A stretch of 64,000 bases of DNA from Methanosarcina sp. ERenArc_MAG2 (GTDB lineage Archaea; Halobacteriota; Methanosarcinia; Methanosarcinales; Methanosarcinaceae). Position numbers and translations under genes: made by a program. The notes beneath the pieces are model-generated. The model was given only the letters and a program-made list of their open reading frames with translations, had not been told where the DNA came from and did not search any database. The stretch is taken from contig JAMXHR010000011.1 in the NCBI GenBank assembly GCA_023955635.1, positions 62,001 through 126,000 of the forward strand, read 5' to 3'. Each line of letters begins with the position of its first letter. The first letter of the stretch is position 1. This document shows, piece after piece, positions 41,098-51,698 of the stretch.

Positions 41098-41949
41098 TCA
41101 AAAGAGGAGGGGAATGATTCCGAAAAAGAACACATTTATAAATCCATGAGTCAGCGCAACCAGAGGCAGACTCCGAGTTCTGTAAAATAGGTGACCTATA
41201 AAGATGCCTATGAGAAATGTGTAAACAATTTCGTTAATATTCCCATATCCTGAGTGCATGAGCCCGAACAAGATACTCGTAATTATTAGCCCTTTTCGAT
41301 TCCCGAATGCTGTTTCTAGCCGGTTCTGGAGGATCGACCTGTAGATTGTCTCCTCTACGAGGCCTACGAAAAAGATCATAATTATGCTGAGCATCAGAAG
41401 ACTGAAAACTGAAAGGTCTCCGATGAGAAGGTGTTTTCCGGCTATCAGATATTCCCCTGCTCCTATCAAAAGACCCAGCACTATTGAGAGTGGAATATAT
41501 ATCCATATTTTTTTAAAGGTTATCCCGAGCTGAGTGCGAGTAAATTCCTGATTTGTAGCTGCAATGCTTACAGGAATTACCAGGAGACCGTATATGAAAA
41601 TGAGATTATAAAGCTTCACGTCATAGAAAACTGGCATTGAAAGATCTACCAGACGCAGGATCGGAAGAAGAATTAGAGCCTGGTAAGTCTTCTGAATCTC
41701 CTCATTTTTTACGAACATCGTGGAAAAAGAAAGCCCAAGCAGAATTAATGCATCTATCGCCATGGCTTGTATTATATTTCCCGAATATATCATCAGCTCC
41801 GCAAAAGCGATGGCTATAGCCGGGATTGCCAGGTAAAGCCATTTGTTTTTAATCTCAGGCATTTCCCTTCTCAGGTTTTCAGATGGTTGGAGCTTTACGC
41901 CCTCGGGAGTTTCCATGGTCTCTATATTTAGACTCTCAAAAGTTCCCAT
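41098..41949 (-). CDS. CPBP-family intramembrane metalloprotease
   Basis: The 283-residue protein has about eight membrane helices and the CPBP (CAAX protease and bacteriocin-processing) motifs: VEETIYRSILQNRLE (EExxxR), GLMHSGYGN (His) and ALTHGFINVFF (HxxxN). These residues form the active site of glutamic/metallo intramembrane proteases. It begins two bases after the stop of the DUF1616 gene, so the two are surely co-translated. Substrate unknown. Given the locus, processing of exported or lipid-anchored surface proteins is a reasonable inference. The frame is intact. Confidence 0.8.
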   Translation of the reverse strand: MGTFESLNIETMETPEGVKLQPSENLRREMPEIKNKWLYLAIPAIAIAFAELMIYSGNIIQAMAIDALILLGLSFSTMFVKNEEIQKTYQALILLPILRLVDLSMPVFYDVKLYNLIFIYGLLVIPVSIAATNQEFTRTQLGITFKKIWIYIPLSIVLGLLIGAGEYLIAGKHLLIGDLSVFSLLMLSIIMIFFVGLVEETIYRSILQNRLETAFGNRKGLIITSILFGLMHSGYGNINEIVYTFLIGIFIGHLFYRTRSLPLVALTHGFINVFFFGIIPLLF

Positions 41950-41951
41950 CT

Positions 41952-42838
41952 TCAGCCCTCCTTTGTAACGTTTATCCAGAGACGCAGGTCTCTGCTGGGT
42001 ACTTTCTTTTCAGTCTCATTGAAAAGCAGGAATTCAAGCTGCATGTTTTTCCCTTCAATAGAAGGTGTAATCTCAAGAGGCTCTTCTAGAGTCGCATTAT
42101 TTGCAAGTCTGATATGTTGCAAGTTTTCCGGAAGAAGCAGAGATTCATTATCAAGCCTTACTTCCACTGTATAGTCCATTGTCCTGTACTCATTGTTTGT
42201 TATCCCTATAATGTAGGTTCCGCTTTCTCCTTGTATATACTCTGTTGTATAATTCTCTGCCATCCTGTCGGGCCCGAGGATATAGAATTGTGTAAATGGT
42301 TCTCTTTCCTGAGGTACCTGAGTGATGTAAACTCCAGTTCCTATTAAGACTAGAAAAGAAAGGGCTAGAATTATCCTGAGAGTCTTCTCAGTCTTTGACT
42401 TCGGCTTTTCCAGAACTCCAGCAATCAGGCTAAGAGCAGATACCTTTAAAGGTACCTCAAATGTCCTGTCTGCGGGCAGCTGTCTTCTCCTAGCATATGC
42501 TACTGCAGACAAGAGCAGAGTAAATGCGGAAAGGCTTGCAAGGAGGGAGTTTCCCTGATTCCCCAGGGTGTATAATTAAGTGCAAGTCCAATCAAAGGCA
42601 CAACCGCAACGCTCATCGCAACAGAAAGTGCTATTCTCTCCATCCCTTCAAGTCCGCTTTTTTCCGGAAAAAGCATAGCTATAAGGGCGTATCCTGGAAG
42701 GAAAAGCACCAGGGGTAGACCAAAAGCTGTGCGGATAATACTTCCGCTAAGTACAGGAATTAGTACGAAAATATCCGCAAGAATTACAAGACCTGCTACT
42801 AATAACAAGTCAGATGGAAACTTCTGGTTTCCGGCCAT
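41952..42838 (-). CDS. DUF1616 membrane protein (one-base frameshift)
   Basis: After adding one base to the G3 run at 42545-42547 the gene gives 295 residues (IRETPLLASLSAFTLLLSAV). The N-terminal half has about four helices (LVILADIFVLIPVLSGS, LPLVLFLPGYALIAMLFPE), typical of DUF1616, then another helix and an outer beta-rich domain (FTQFYILGPDRMAENYTTEY, LRLWINVTKEG). Archaeal DUF1616 proteins occur in surface-glycan and surface-protein loci; the function is unknown. Start ATG 42838 follows GAGGAG. It is coupled to the CPBP protease downstream. Confidence 0.75.
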
Positions 42839-43733
42839 ATGACTCCTCATAAAACGGTTTTATGTTTTTCTGGCTTCCCAGTTCTTTTCTTGTTATTCGG
42901 GCTAATCTGCCAATTTCCGCGTTCCCTCATGAGGTTTTTCGGAAACCTTTCTACTTCCTCCAATCGGTCTGTTTTAATCTTCAATTGCGAAGAATTAATA
43001 AACCGAAAAGATGAAAACTGTCCGAGTTTCAATCCCGGTTTTCTTCCGATATAGCAGCGTGTATCTTCCTAAATTATATCAGTTTTCATGAATGTTTTTA
43101 ACCCGATCTACTCAATTACCTAGTTGTATAAAATATCTTTCCCCTTTCCTGCTTACTATCTCAAATACTTTTCCCTTTTTTCTATCTTCATGAATGAAAT
43201 TTTTGATCTTTAAGCTTCCATCTTGATTTTTTTGGAGAGAAGCTCTGGTCTGACTCAATGTTTGTATGTCAACGCACATCATGGAAAATCTTTGATTTTT
43301 CTGTCAGTGTAATTTTTTTCCATTATTCGTTTATATCAAATAAAGGGTAGATGCCTTTTAAGCTATTATTACGGCTAACAGGCTTTTTAGATCGACTTAA
43401 TCATTTTTCGTTATCGGAATTACTGATTAATTATTTTTCGTGTCTAAATGTTTATATAGCTCGTATATTAAAACAGATACAAGTCTTATATTAAATGCTG
43501 TGACACACTTACAGAGTATCCAAGTTCCTTCTTTTCACTAAAAGGAGAGAACAATTCCCCCGATTTATTCCCTGTAAATGTAGCCATAGAAGACCTTTCG
43601 AAACCCTTTAAAAAATTGTGGAGCGATGACTCTGAAAAATATATTTGCCGGATTTGAAATTTTTACCGATTCTTCTATAATAGATCACTTTATTATGGAG
43701 ACCCTTTGTTCACATCGTCAAAGAGGTAGATGA
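42839..43733. other. Gene-free spacer with one protein-like fragment
   Basis: No complete gene is seen in about 890 bases between two divergent units. At about 43496-43660 one rightward frame reads DTLTEYPSSFFSLKG, then SPDLFPVNVAIEDLSKPFKK and ends CRI-stop; it is protein-like but lacks a start codon. It may be a relic of an older gene. The rest is AT-rich promoter-like DNA. Confidence 0.3.
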
Positions 43734-44636
43734 TTGCATATGGTCATTACTATTGCAGCCATGCCTGCATATAACGAAGCTCACGCCATTGCAGAGGTTA
43801 TTAAGGGCTGCAAAAAATATGTCGACAGAGTAGTGGTTGTGGACGACGGAAGTACAGATAACACTGTCGATATCGCTGAATCTCTCGGCGCCTATGTAGT
43901 CCGTCATGAAATCAATAAAGGATATGGGGCGGCTCTCAGGAATTGCTTTGAAACTGCCCGTAAGCTCGGTGCAAATTCTATGGTCATAATTGACTCTGAC
44001 GGTCAGCATGATCCTTCCGAGATTCCCAAGCTCCTTGAGCCCTTAAAAAATGGGTTTGACCTTGTAATCGGTTCAAGGTTTGTAAATGGCAACGGTAAGA
44101 ATGTCCCTATTTACCGTAAATTTGGAATGAAAATCCTTGATGTTGCAACATATATTGCAGGCGGTCTGAACGTTACTGACTCACAGAGTGGTTTTCGGGC
44201 TTATGGGCAAAAAGCTATTGAAAATATAAATTTGAATGGTACAGATATGTCCGCAGGCTCTGAAATTCTCATTCAAGCCAGAGATTTCAAATTGAAGTTC
44301 ACTGAAGTGGAAATCCATTGCAGGTATGATCTTGAGAACTGTTCAAGCGAAAATCCTTTCATACACGGACCCATGGTTCTGTTCCGGATTCTTAAGGATA
44401 TGGAATATAGACGGCCTCTGTATTATTTTTCCGTTCCTGGAATGATTATGGCATCTACAGGCTTTCTTATGGGACTTATATTTTTGCAGAATTACTTTCT
44501 GGGAGGATCCTTACGCTTCGGGCCTACACTCCTTATGGTAATGCTGACAATCATAGGAGCCTTTATGGTATTTACGGGAATAATACTGCATGCTATCTCA
44601 AGAATGATAGTTTTAAACGAGCATATTCGAAAATAA
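43734..44636 (+). CDS. GT2 glycosyltransferase, dolichol-phosphate sugar synthase-like
   Basis: The 300-residue protein has a GT-A domain: IAAMPAYNEAHAIAEVIKGC, VVVDDGSTDNTVDIAESLGA, HEINKGYGAALRN, IIDSDGQHDPSEIPKLL (D-x-D metal site) and TDSQSGFRAYGQKAIE. Two membrane helices end the protein (MIMASTGFLMGLIFL and FMVFTGIILHAISRM). Such enzymes load a sugar from a nucleotide onto a polyprenol phosphate, the first step of many archaeal glycan paths. Start: TTG 43734, six bases after GAGGT; ATG 43740 is possible. The stop overlaps the next start (TAATG), so translation is coupled. Confidence 0.87.
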   Translation: MHMVITIAAMPAYNEAHAIAEVIKGCKKYVDRVVVVDDGSTDNTVDIAESLGAYVVRHEINKGYGAALRNCFETARKLGANSMVIIDSDGQHDPSEIPKLLEPLKNGFDLVIGSRFVNGNGKNVPIYRKFGMKILDVATYIAGGLNVTDSQSGFRAYGQKAIENINLNGTDMSAGSEILIQARDFKLKFTEVEIHCRYDLENCSSENPFIHGPMVLFRILKDMEYRRPLYYFSVPGMIMASTGFLMGLIFLQNYFLGGSLRFGPTLLMVMLTIIGAFMVFTGIILHAISRMIVLNEHIRK

Positions 44637-45675
44637 TGATGTCCAAAACGGGGTTAATTTGTATGGAATACCCTTTTATTTCAGTCATAGTAGGCGTTCG
44701 CAATGAAGAAAGATTCATTGAGGAATGTATTGAGTCACTTCTTAATCTCGACTATCTGCGAGATTCTTATGAGATTATTATCGTTGATGGAATGTCCACC
44801 GATAAGACGCGGGAATTGGTACAGAAATATCCTGTGAAGCTCCTTCTTAACGAAAAAAGAACGTTGCTGCTGCGAGGAACCTTGGTGTGAAAAATTCTCG
44901 AGAGGAACTTGTTGCATTTACTGACGGGGACTGTAAGGTCGATTCTCAATGGTTGAAGACTCTTGTCCGTGAAATGCAAAACGCTCCAGAAGATGTTGTG
45001 TGTTTTGGAGGCCCTAACCTGATATTTGACACTGATCCTATGTTTGGAAGGGTGGTTGGATATGCCCAGGAAACCTTTTTGGGTTCGGGAGGCTCGGCTC
45101 AGTCTAAAAACTCTACAAAAAAGCACTATGTCAGTTCTCTCCCTAACTGCAATGCCATGTACAAAAAAAGTGCAATCCAGGAAGTCGGGGGTTTTGACGA
45201 GCGATTTCTGGTAGGCCAGGACGGAGACCTGAATTACAGAATAGGTAAAAAGGGCAACAGGTTTTTGTACATCCCGGAAGCACAGGTTTTGCACCATAGA
45301 AGAGGCACTTTCAAATCTTTTTCCGTAAGGATGTTTAAATATGGTATGTGGATGGCAGAACTTTTCAAAAAACACGGGGAATTTGTCCGCTGGTATGCGT
45401 TTTTGCCTTCTATTGCCATCGTTTCTGCAGTCGTCTTGCTTATCGCTTCCATCCGGTATCCCACTACAAGTCTGCTTCTGCTTGCACTAACTGCCATATA
45501 TTTTATTCTGGTCTTCCTTACCTCGATGCAGGTTACCTACAAAATGAGGTCAAAATACGGTCTTTTTGCCCTTTTTATCATCCCTATACAGCATTTTGCC
45601 TATGGGCTGGGATTTTTGTACAGTTTTAAAAATTCCCTTTTTCCCTCAAAAGCCAAGTATTGCCCGGATGTTTAA
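44636..45675 (+). CDS. GT2 family glycosyltransferase with C-terminal helices (one-base frameshift)
   Basis: The protein begins ISVIVGVRNEERFIEECIES and IIIVDGMSTDKT, then after repair EKKNVAAARNLGVKNSREEL and VAFTDGDCKVDSQWLKTL (metal site), followed by SLPNCNAMYKKSAIQEVGGFDE and two or three membrane helices. It is an ExoA-like GT2. The frame breaks in the A6 run 44853-44858; one more A gives 346 residues. Unrepaired, the acceptor-side domain would be lost. The start overlaps the preceding GT2 stop, though ATG 44663 would also fit. The two enzymes probably work in sequence on one glycan. Confidence 0.83.
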
Positions 45676-46041
45676 TGTTTACTAGTTTATTTGATCATAT
45701 ATTAGAAAGAGCGACCGAAACATTTGAATAGGTATGGAAGACTTTTGGTTCAGTTCCAAAATCTAGTGTTGACTGGTTACAAACCTTTGATCACTACCTG
45801 GCAATCGATGTCGGAATATGTCAAATATTGAGTTTTATTGAATACGAATTCCTCTGTAAATTCAGAATTTCAATAAAAAATGCAAAAATCACTGGATTAG
45901 GAGCAGAGTCAGACTTTTCAGGGCAAAATATTCTTAATCAATGCGACCCTGATTGTAGCTCTCATTGGTTCTCATATACAAAAGTTTGGATAATATTTAT
46001 TCAATTGTGAAATTATGATTATTTAAGGTTATGGAGATAGT
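45676..46041. other. Gene-free spacer
   Basis: No gene is seen. The stretch is AT-rich and precedes a rightward membrane-protein gene whose start (46042) has a GGAGATAGT site just upstream. Confidence 0.35.
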
Positions 46042-48011
46042 ATGTTCGGATTAAGTAAAGAGACAGGATTTAAGTTAGATAATAACCGTTTAATGAGGTT
46101 AATTTCATTTCTGTTTCCGTTAGCTATAATTTTCGCCGTAATATTCACGTTCTTATGGATGTTTGCAACCGGTAAGCTCGGTTACGCACTTCGGGGACTA
46201 TTTACAGGAATTCCTGCAATACTGTCCTGTCTTTTTATATTATTTATTTACAAAAAAGATGTAAGTTTACATGATTTAGAGGCCTTTCCATCTCTAAATA
46301 TAAAATCTCTCACATATTTATTCGGGATTTTTTATATCGGTTCCGTGGTTGTGCTCATGTTGTCTCAGGGAAGCAGACCACCGTATTATTTCGTCTTTAT
46401 TTTGGTTCTTTACCTGTCGGTATTCTTGCAGATTTTCTCTAAAAATGTAAACCCATCACTTATCCTCGTAGAATCTTTCCTAATTATGGTTAACCTGATT
46501 TATAGTGTTACATTAAATTACGATTTCTACTTCGGAACCACAGATATTCTGCCCCACATCTTTCTTTCGAAACTTACCGCAATCTCCGGGCAGATGATTC
46601 CTACTTCCTTAAGTGACTATGCATACTTCCCTCTTTATCACGTATTTATTGCAGAAGCCTCTGAACTCCTAAATACAAGTACAAAGACCTCGCTTTTTTG
46701 GTAACTGCGCCGATTTATGCAATCACTATAGTTTTTCTTTACTATCTTTTTAATCACATCACGAACAATAGGCAAATCTCACTCCTTTCCTGTGTACTTT
46801 TCTCCGTGAGTTCTGTTGTACTCTATTACGGTGCAAATGTAATTACACGCACAATGGCATTCATAATGTTTATTGTATTACTGTACTTGATTTATAGTGT
46901 CAATTTCAATAAAAATAAAATCTCTTTAAAAATCCTTTCAGTAATCGTTGCGGTCTTTTTAACCTTGGTTCATAATGTTTCCCTGCCGCAACTGGTCTTA
47001 TTGTTGATTCTTCTTTTTGTATCGGAATATATAATAGGAGACGGCAGCTATATTAGCAAGCCTTTCTTTATATTGCTCAATGTCACTTTCATCGCTTACT
47101 GGTTTTTTATTGCATACATGTTTGTTCAAAGGAGCCTGGCTCCCCGTTTGCAGAGTCAGTTCTGGGATTCTATAGTTTTAACTGCCGGAGGTGCAGAAGT
47201 ACTTCAGGAAAGCTTGATTAATTTAATAGGGCTTCTGGATAAATCCATCTTTTTATTCTTTGCCTTGATAGGAATAGGTTTTCTCCTGAAGAACTATAAA
47301 AACAATTACGCTTCCGTGTTCGGGTTATTCGCCCTTCTTACCCTGATATTTTATATCCCCAACCCGCTCAATACTATCTGGCAGTTCAAGGTTCTTTTCA
47401 GAGTTGACCGGTTTATGCTTTTTGTCAGCCCCTTTATGGCTTTCATTATGGGGTACGGATTGTATGTATTCTGGAATTATGTGACTAAATATTCCTCTAA
47501 AAAATTCAACTCTGCCTTTTTAGTGATTCTACTGTTCTCTACCTTTGTTTTCGTTTCTTCGGTCTTCAGTATTGGAGATTCGGATTTCCTTGGTCACGAG
47601 GCAAAGAATGAATATTTTACTTCCGAAGAGTTGAGCGGCTTTGAGCATGTTTTCAATTATGTTCCTGCAAATTCTTCAATTTATACCGATTATTACTCCT
47701 CAAGGTTTTTTTATCTCCCGGTGATTCCTGCGAACTCTGCACAACTGAACATCTCATCTTATGACAATTACAGAATTGGTGACGTTAATAAACTCCCACA
47801 ATATAATGGCTACATAATGCTCAGGACTAAGGAGTTTCTCAAGAATGGCTTATACTTCGGCAGCGAGGAAAGCACCCTCAGAGACACTTCTAACTATTTC
47901 TATCAAGGGTTGCCAGAAAATAAGCTTGAGCTGGAAAGCAACCTTGCAGTTCTTGATAAGGTCTATTCGAGTCCTTCAACAGATATTTTTATTCCACATC
48001 GGGGATTATAA
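46042..48011 (+). CDS. Large polytopic membrane protein, GT-C-like (one-base frameshift)
   Basis: One extra T in the T6 run at 46694-46699 joins TSLFLVTAPIYAITIVFLYY and yields 656 residues. There are about thirteen hydrophobic helices, then a soluble C-terminal region of about 130 residues with SSIYTDYYSSRFFYLPVIP. The outer-loop segment FGTTDILPHIFLSKL with following YAYFPLYHVFIAE lies where the acidic motif of GT-C enzymes is expected and parallels MGYDAYFH of the gene at 28850. I infer a related transferase or polymerase. Specificity unknown. Confidence 0.58.
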
Positions 48012-48225
48012 TAATCCCTGGTAACTTTTTTAAGGGTGCCTTTATTTGGGTATATTTTTACTTATACTCTACATTCGGCAATGGTTTAAGAATCGGATGT
48101 TTTTATGTAGCATTTTCAGACATTCTGCAAATTTATATTGTATTTGAAATGGTTAACATATGACCCAAATTTCACGACATATAAACAATGAAACATTTTT
48201 GTGTTAATGTTTAATATAAGGGATA

Positions 48226-48393
48226 ATGTTTTCCAGCAAAAAAGCTGTCAGTAGAAAACGAATAATAAGTTACCTGTCGAAAGTAGGTTATATGGACGAC
48301 GATGCAATAGGCATTCATACAGAAATAAAGGTTTTCGCGGATTCCTTATCTTTAATCCCATGTTTGGGAATCTGTAATTGCAACGGATTTTAA
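48226..48393 (+). CDS. Possible small protein (55 residues)
   Basis: A short frame starts MFSSKKAVSRKRIISYLSKV and continues GYMDDDAIGIHTEIKVFADS to a Cys-rich end (PCLGICNCNGF). An AGGG site is directly upstream but rather close. I do not recognise it, and codon content does not decide. The spacer 48012-48427 holds nothing else. Confidence 0.22.
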   Translation: MFSSKKAVSRKRIISYLSKVGYMDDDAIGIHTEIKVFADSLSLIPCLGICNCNGF

Positions 48394-48427
48394 AATTAAA
48401 AAAGAAGTCCGAGGAGAATTTGAGTAT

Positions 48428-49633
48428 TCATCTCGCAAATTTCTGCAGAAGCTCTGAGTATATTTCCACAGTCTTTTTTGCATGGGATTCCCAGGTCAGT
48501 TCTCTTTGGATTATACTTTTACGCCCAAATTTTCCCATCTTTTCTCTTCGGTTCCTATCCTCAAGTAGTTTATTAATTTTTTCGGATAATTCGGCGGGAT
48601 TTTTTGCGGGTACCAGATAGCCTGTTTCCCCATCGACCATGAGTTCCGGAATCCCACCTACGTCTGTTGCTACGACCGGAACTTCACAGGAAAGGGCTTC
48701 AAGTACTACATTTGGCCTCCCTTCAGACAGGGACGGCAGCACAAGGATGTCCGAAGCCGAGATCCAGAGCGGTATATCTTCGTGGTTTACCGGACCCGTA
48801 AATTTAATGTAGTCTAAAATTTCGAGCTCTTGTGCCCTTTTTTCCAGGCTTTTTCTCAGGCCGTCGTCCCTGCCCACCATAAAAAGATTGGTATTCTCAT
48901 TCACAAAATATTTTGCAGCCTCAATCAGGTAGTCCACACCTTTTATTTTTCTAAGGGCTCCAACAAACAGAACAATATTCTTGTCCTGGGGCAGATTTAG
49001 CAGACTCCTTGAATGTTCTTTTCCGGTAGGTTTGAACTTCGTGGTATCAACGCCGTTTGGAACCACATGAACTTTCTCTTCATTTATTCCCAAATTTACT
49101 ATGTGGAGCTTGAGATCGTCACTGACAGAAAGAACCTTATCTGCAAAACTCATTGCCTCTATGATCTGTCTTGAGGTATAGGAGCCTTCATAAGCAACTT
49201 TTCTTTCTATTGTACCAAGCGCACTTATTACAAGAGGAACTTTCCATTTCTTTGCAAGCCCTATCATCCCGTATCCGTCAGGATACGAAAAGTGTGCGTG
49301 GATAAGGTGTGGTTTTGGCTTTATATTTTTTATCGCGTATTTGGAAACAAAATGAGAGTATGAAAACCCTGTTACGGGATAAAAATATTTTTTGGGAACG
49401 GCATATATGTAACGTGGATAGTGAAGGTCGTATTTTTCGGTATGCTCAATCCACGGCAGTTTGAAAAAATTATGATACGGAAATGTGGAAAAAGGAAGGA
49501 CGAAAGGTTTTGGAGAAATAATCGTAACATCTACGCCCTGGTTTGCAATTGAGTCGATACTCTGTTTGATGAATGTCCCAAGTTGAGGATAATATCTGTT
49601 AGGAAATTCCTGACATACTTCCAGTACTTTCAT
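48428..49633 (-). CDS. GT4 family glycosyltransferase
   Basis: This 401-residue GT-B enzyme begins MKVLEVCQEFPNRYYPQLGTF and has the donor-binding domain typical of GT4: VVPNGVDTTKFKP, LFVGALRKIKGVDYLIEAA, IKFTGPVNHEDIPLWISASD and the signature LPSLSEGRPNVVLEALSCEVPVV (E-x7-E). It transfers a sugar from a nucleotide donor to a growing lipid-linked glycan, on the inner membrane face. The frame is intact and it is transcribed opposite to its neighbours. Confidence 0.88.
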   Translation of the reverse strand: MKVLEVCQEFPNRYYPQLGTFIKQSIDSIANQGVDVTIISPKPFVLPFSTFPYHNFFKLPWIEHTEKYDLHYPRYIYAVPKKYFYPVTGFSYSHFVSKYAIKNIKPKPHLIHAHFSYPDGYGMIGLAKKWKVPLVISALGTIERKVAYEGSYTSRQIIEAMSFADKVLSVSDDLKLHIVNLGINEEKVHVVPNGVDTTKFKPTGKEHSRSLLNLPQDKNIVLFVGALRKIKGVDYLIEAAKYFVNENTNLFMVGRDDGLRKSLEKRAQELEILDYIKFTGPVNHEDIPLWISASDILVLPSLSEGRPNVVLEALSCEVPVVATDVGGIPELMVDGETGYLVPAKNPAELSEKINKLLEDRNRREKMGKFGRKSIIQRELTWESHAKKTVEIYSELLQKFAR

Positions 49634-49837
49634 AATCTTTTGCTCTTTTTCGCTTCGGATGCCTCAAAAGCAGACAAAGGAGATAATTCATTCTATAAAT
49701 ACTTCTCTCCAAAATGAATTAAATTCTTTTTCCTGAGTTAATACTGAACCGTCGTCCTCAAACTTGTGAAAATAATCACCAAAGTTATGGGATAAACTAA
49801 TTAACTACTTTTACTATTCTGGTAACCGGCTACCATT

Positions 49838-51022
49838 ATGTTTAAAAAAGTAAATAATATTTTCCTGGTTTATTATGGCTCCTTTAATACTAAATCAGGT
49901 TCGAATATCCACATTCTTGAGCTTCTAAGAAATTTGAAAAAATATACTGATATAGTCCTGTTTGCACCCGGACAGAAGAGCGTAGATCGTACTCTTCCCT
50001 GGATAAAATACGTGCCTGTAATAGACAATAAATATCTTGTACAGCCTTCTTACGAATTTATGCTTTCCTTTTACCTTCTTTATTCGTGCATAAAAAACAG
50101 GCCTGATGTGCTTTATCTTCGCCAGAATTCTTTTCCGTTCTTTCCCATAATTTTATGTAAAATTTTAAAAATCCCTTCAATAGTAGAAGTCAATGGGATG
50201 GTTCTGGATGAGTTAAAGGTAAATCCTGATTCAAAATCTTTTACGTACAGAGTCTTTTCTTATCTAGCACTCCGCTCCGAGAAATTCAATTACAGGTACT
50301 GCGACAGAATTGTTTCTGTCACGGATAAACTCAGAGATGAACTTGTGAGATTATACTCCATTCCTAAAGACAAAGTTTACGTTATCAATAATGGTGCAAA
50401 TACTGATACATTCAAGCCTCTTGACCGGGAGCTGGCAAAAGCCGAATTGGGACTGGAAAACTCTAAACAATATATCTGCTTTGTCGGGCACCTTGCAGCT
50501 TGGCAGGGCGTTGAATTTCTGATTTATGCCTCTCCTTTAATCCTTGAAAAATGCTCTGATGCCCGTTTCCTCGTTGTTGGGGACGGAGTTATGAAGGACA
50601 AATTGCTAGAAATAACTTCCGTGTTAGGGCTTTCGGATAAGTTTATTTTCACCGGAAGAATCCCTTACGAGCGGGTTCCTCTATACATTAACGCGGCTGA
50701 TGTTTGCGTTGCTCCTTTTATCGAGGAAAGAAATTCGAAAATAGGACTTTCGGCTTTGAAAACTTATGAGTACCTTGCCTGCGGTAAGCCGATTGTGGCG
50801 AGTAGTATCCCAGGAGTCAAAGATTTGATTGAGTTGTCTGGGGGTGGAATTTCAGTAACTCCCGAGAATCCTGAAGAACTCGCAGCTGCCGTGGTAAAAT
50901 TATTATCCAATGAAAGCACCCGAGCCGTTATGGGGGAGAAAGGCCGCAGATATGTCGTTGAGAACCATAGCTGGGATGGAGTTGCAAGAAAGATTATGGA
51001 TATGTGCAGAGATATCATTTAA
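49838..51022 (+). CDS. GT4 family glycosyltransferase
   Basis: The 394-residue protein has the GT-B layout: an N-terminal acceptor domain (FLVYYGSFNTKSGSNIHILE), VINNGANTDTFKPLDRE, ICFVGHLAAWQGVEFLIYA, FIFTGRIPYERVPLYINAAD and IGLSALKTYEYLACGKPIVAS (the E-x-x-A-like donor signature). The end GRRYVVENHSWDGVARKIMDM is of interest because a damaged copy of it lies at 53714-53884, downstream of the first beta-helix gene. The frame is intact. No strong ribosome binding site is seen before ATG 49838. Confidence 0.87.
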   Translation: MFKKVNNIFLVYYGSFNTKSGSNIHILELLRNLKKYTDIVLFAPGQKSVDRTLPWIKYVPVIDNKYLVQPSYEFMLSFYLLYSCIKNRPDVLYLRQNSFPFFPIILCKILKIPSIVEVNGMVLDELKVNPDSKSFTYRVFSYLALRSEKFNYRYCDRIVSVTDKLRDELVRLYSIPKDKVYVINNGANTDTFKPLDRELAKAELGLENSKQYICFVGHLAAWQGVEFLIYASPLILEKCSDARFLVVGDGVMKDKLLEITSVLGLSDKFIFTGRIPYERVPLYINAADVCVAPFIEERNSKIGLSALKTYEYLACGKPIVASSIPGVKDLIELSGGGISVTPENPEELAAAVVKLLSNESTRAVMGEKGRRYVVENHSWDGVARKIMDMCRDII

Positions 51023-51227
51023 TTAAATCCTTTGTAATTTGTATAAAGAGTAATAGGCAGCTTTTATTTATAGCTGTATTTTTATAAACATAAGCTGAGA
51101 GGGTAGTTTGTAACCTACGGCATTGTCCGGCTTGAATAGATTACCATCCTCCACTTTTACTGCTCTCCGGCAATTTAATATATTACAGCTTATGCCGTAC
51201 AAGCTCATCATTATCTGAAATATTTGT

Positions 51228-51345
51228 TAGGACTCACGCATTTGAGGTGCAAAATCAAAAATAACAGACGTCGCGGTTAAATGTATGTTTTAGACTGATG
51301 AAGGTTTAATACTATTAACTTCTCAGTTCAACCACGTAAGTCCTA
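51228..51345. mobile_element. MITE-like insertion in decayed transposase
   Basis: TAGGACTCACG at the left end and CGTAAGTCCTA at the right end form imperfect terminal inverted repeats around about 117 bases with no gene. The flanks TATTTGT (51221-51227) and TATTTGT (51344-51350) repeat, as expected of a target-site duplication, and the host sequence without the insert reads through to match the intact transposase (ATATTTGTGAT). Confidence 0.6.
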
Positions 51346-51567
51346 TTTGTGATAGAATTAAATTCGTCACTATGTTTCTTGCCAATTTTTTTTAATTGGG
51401 GGAATACACAAAAGGAATTAGCCACTTCAGAAAAACGCTCTTTACATCTCCAATTATTGCTTTTCTCTCAGAAGTGATCTTATATTTTGTCTTCAGTATA
51501 TGTTTCACATATTCTACCGGAATTGTGGAGACTATATCTACCATTTTCTCTGATAAACATGTTTTAT

Positions 51568-51698
51568 GAGTTCATCCCAAAACTCGAAATTCCGTTTCTG
51601 AAGCTCGTATTTGGAATAATGAATCAAGATTTAGGGTCATGAAAATTATTTATGAAACTCTTAATGATTGAGAATACAATTGGTTTTGGGATGAGCTC
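51568..51698. mobile_element. MITE-like element, family 2
   Basis: GAGTTCATCCCAAAAC at the left is the near-perfect reverse complement of GTTTTGGGATGAGCTC at the right. The 131-base element contains no gene and sits inside the decayed transposase. TAT on both sides may be a 3-base target repeat. A longer relative with the same ends is at 53957-54190. Confidence 0.6.
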
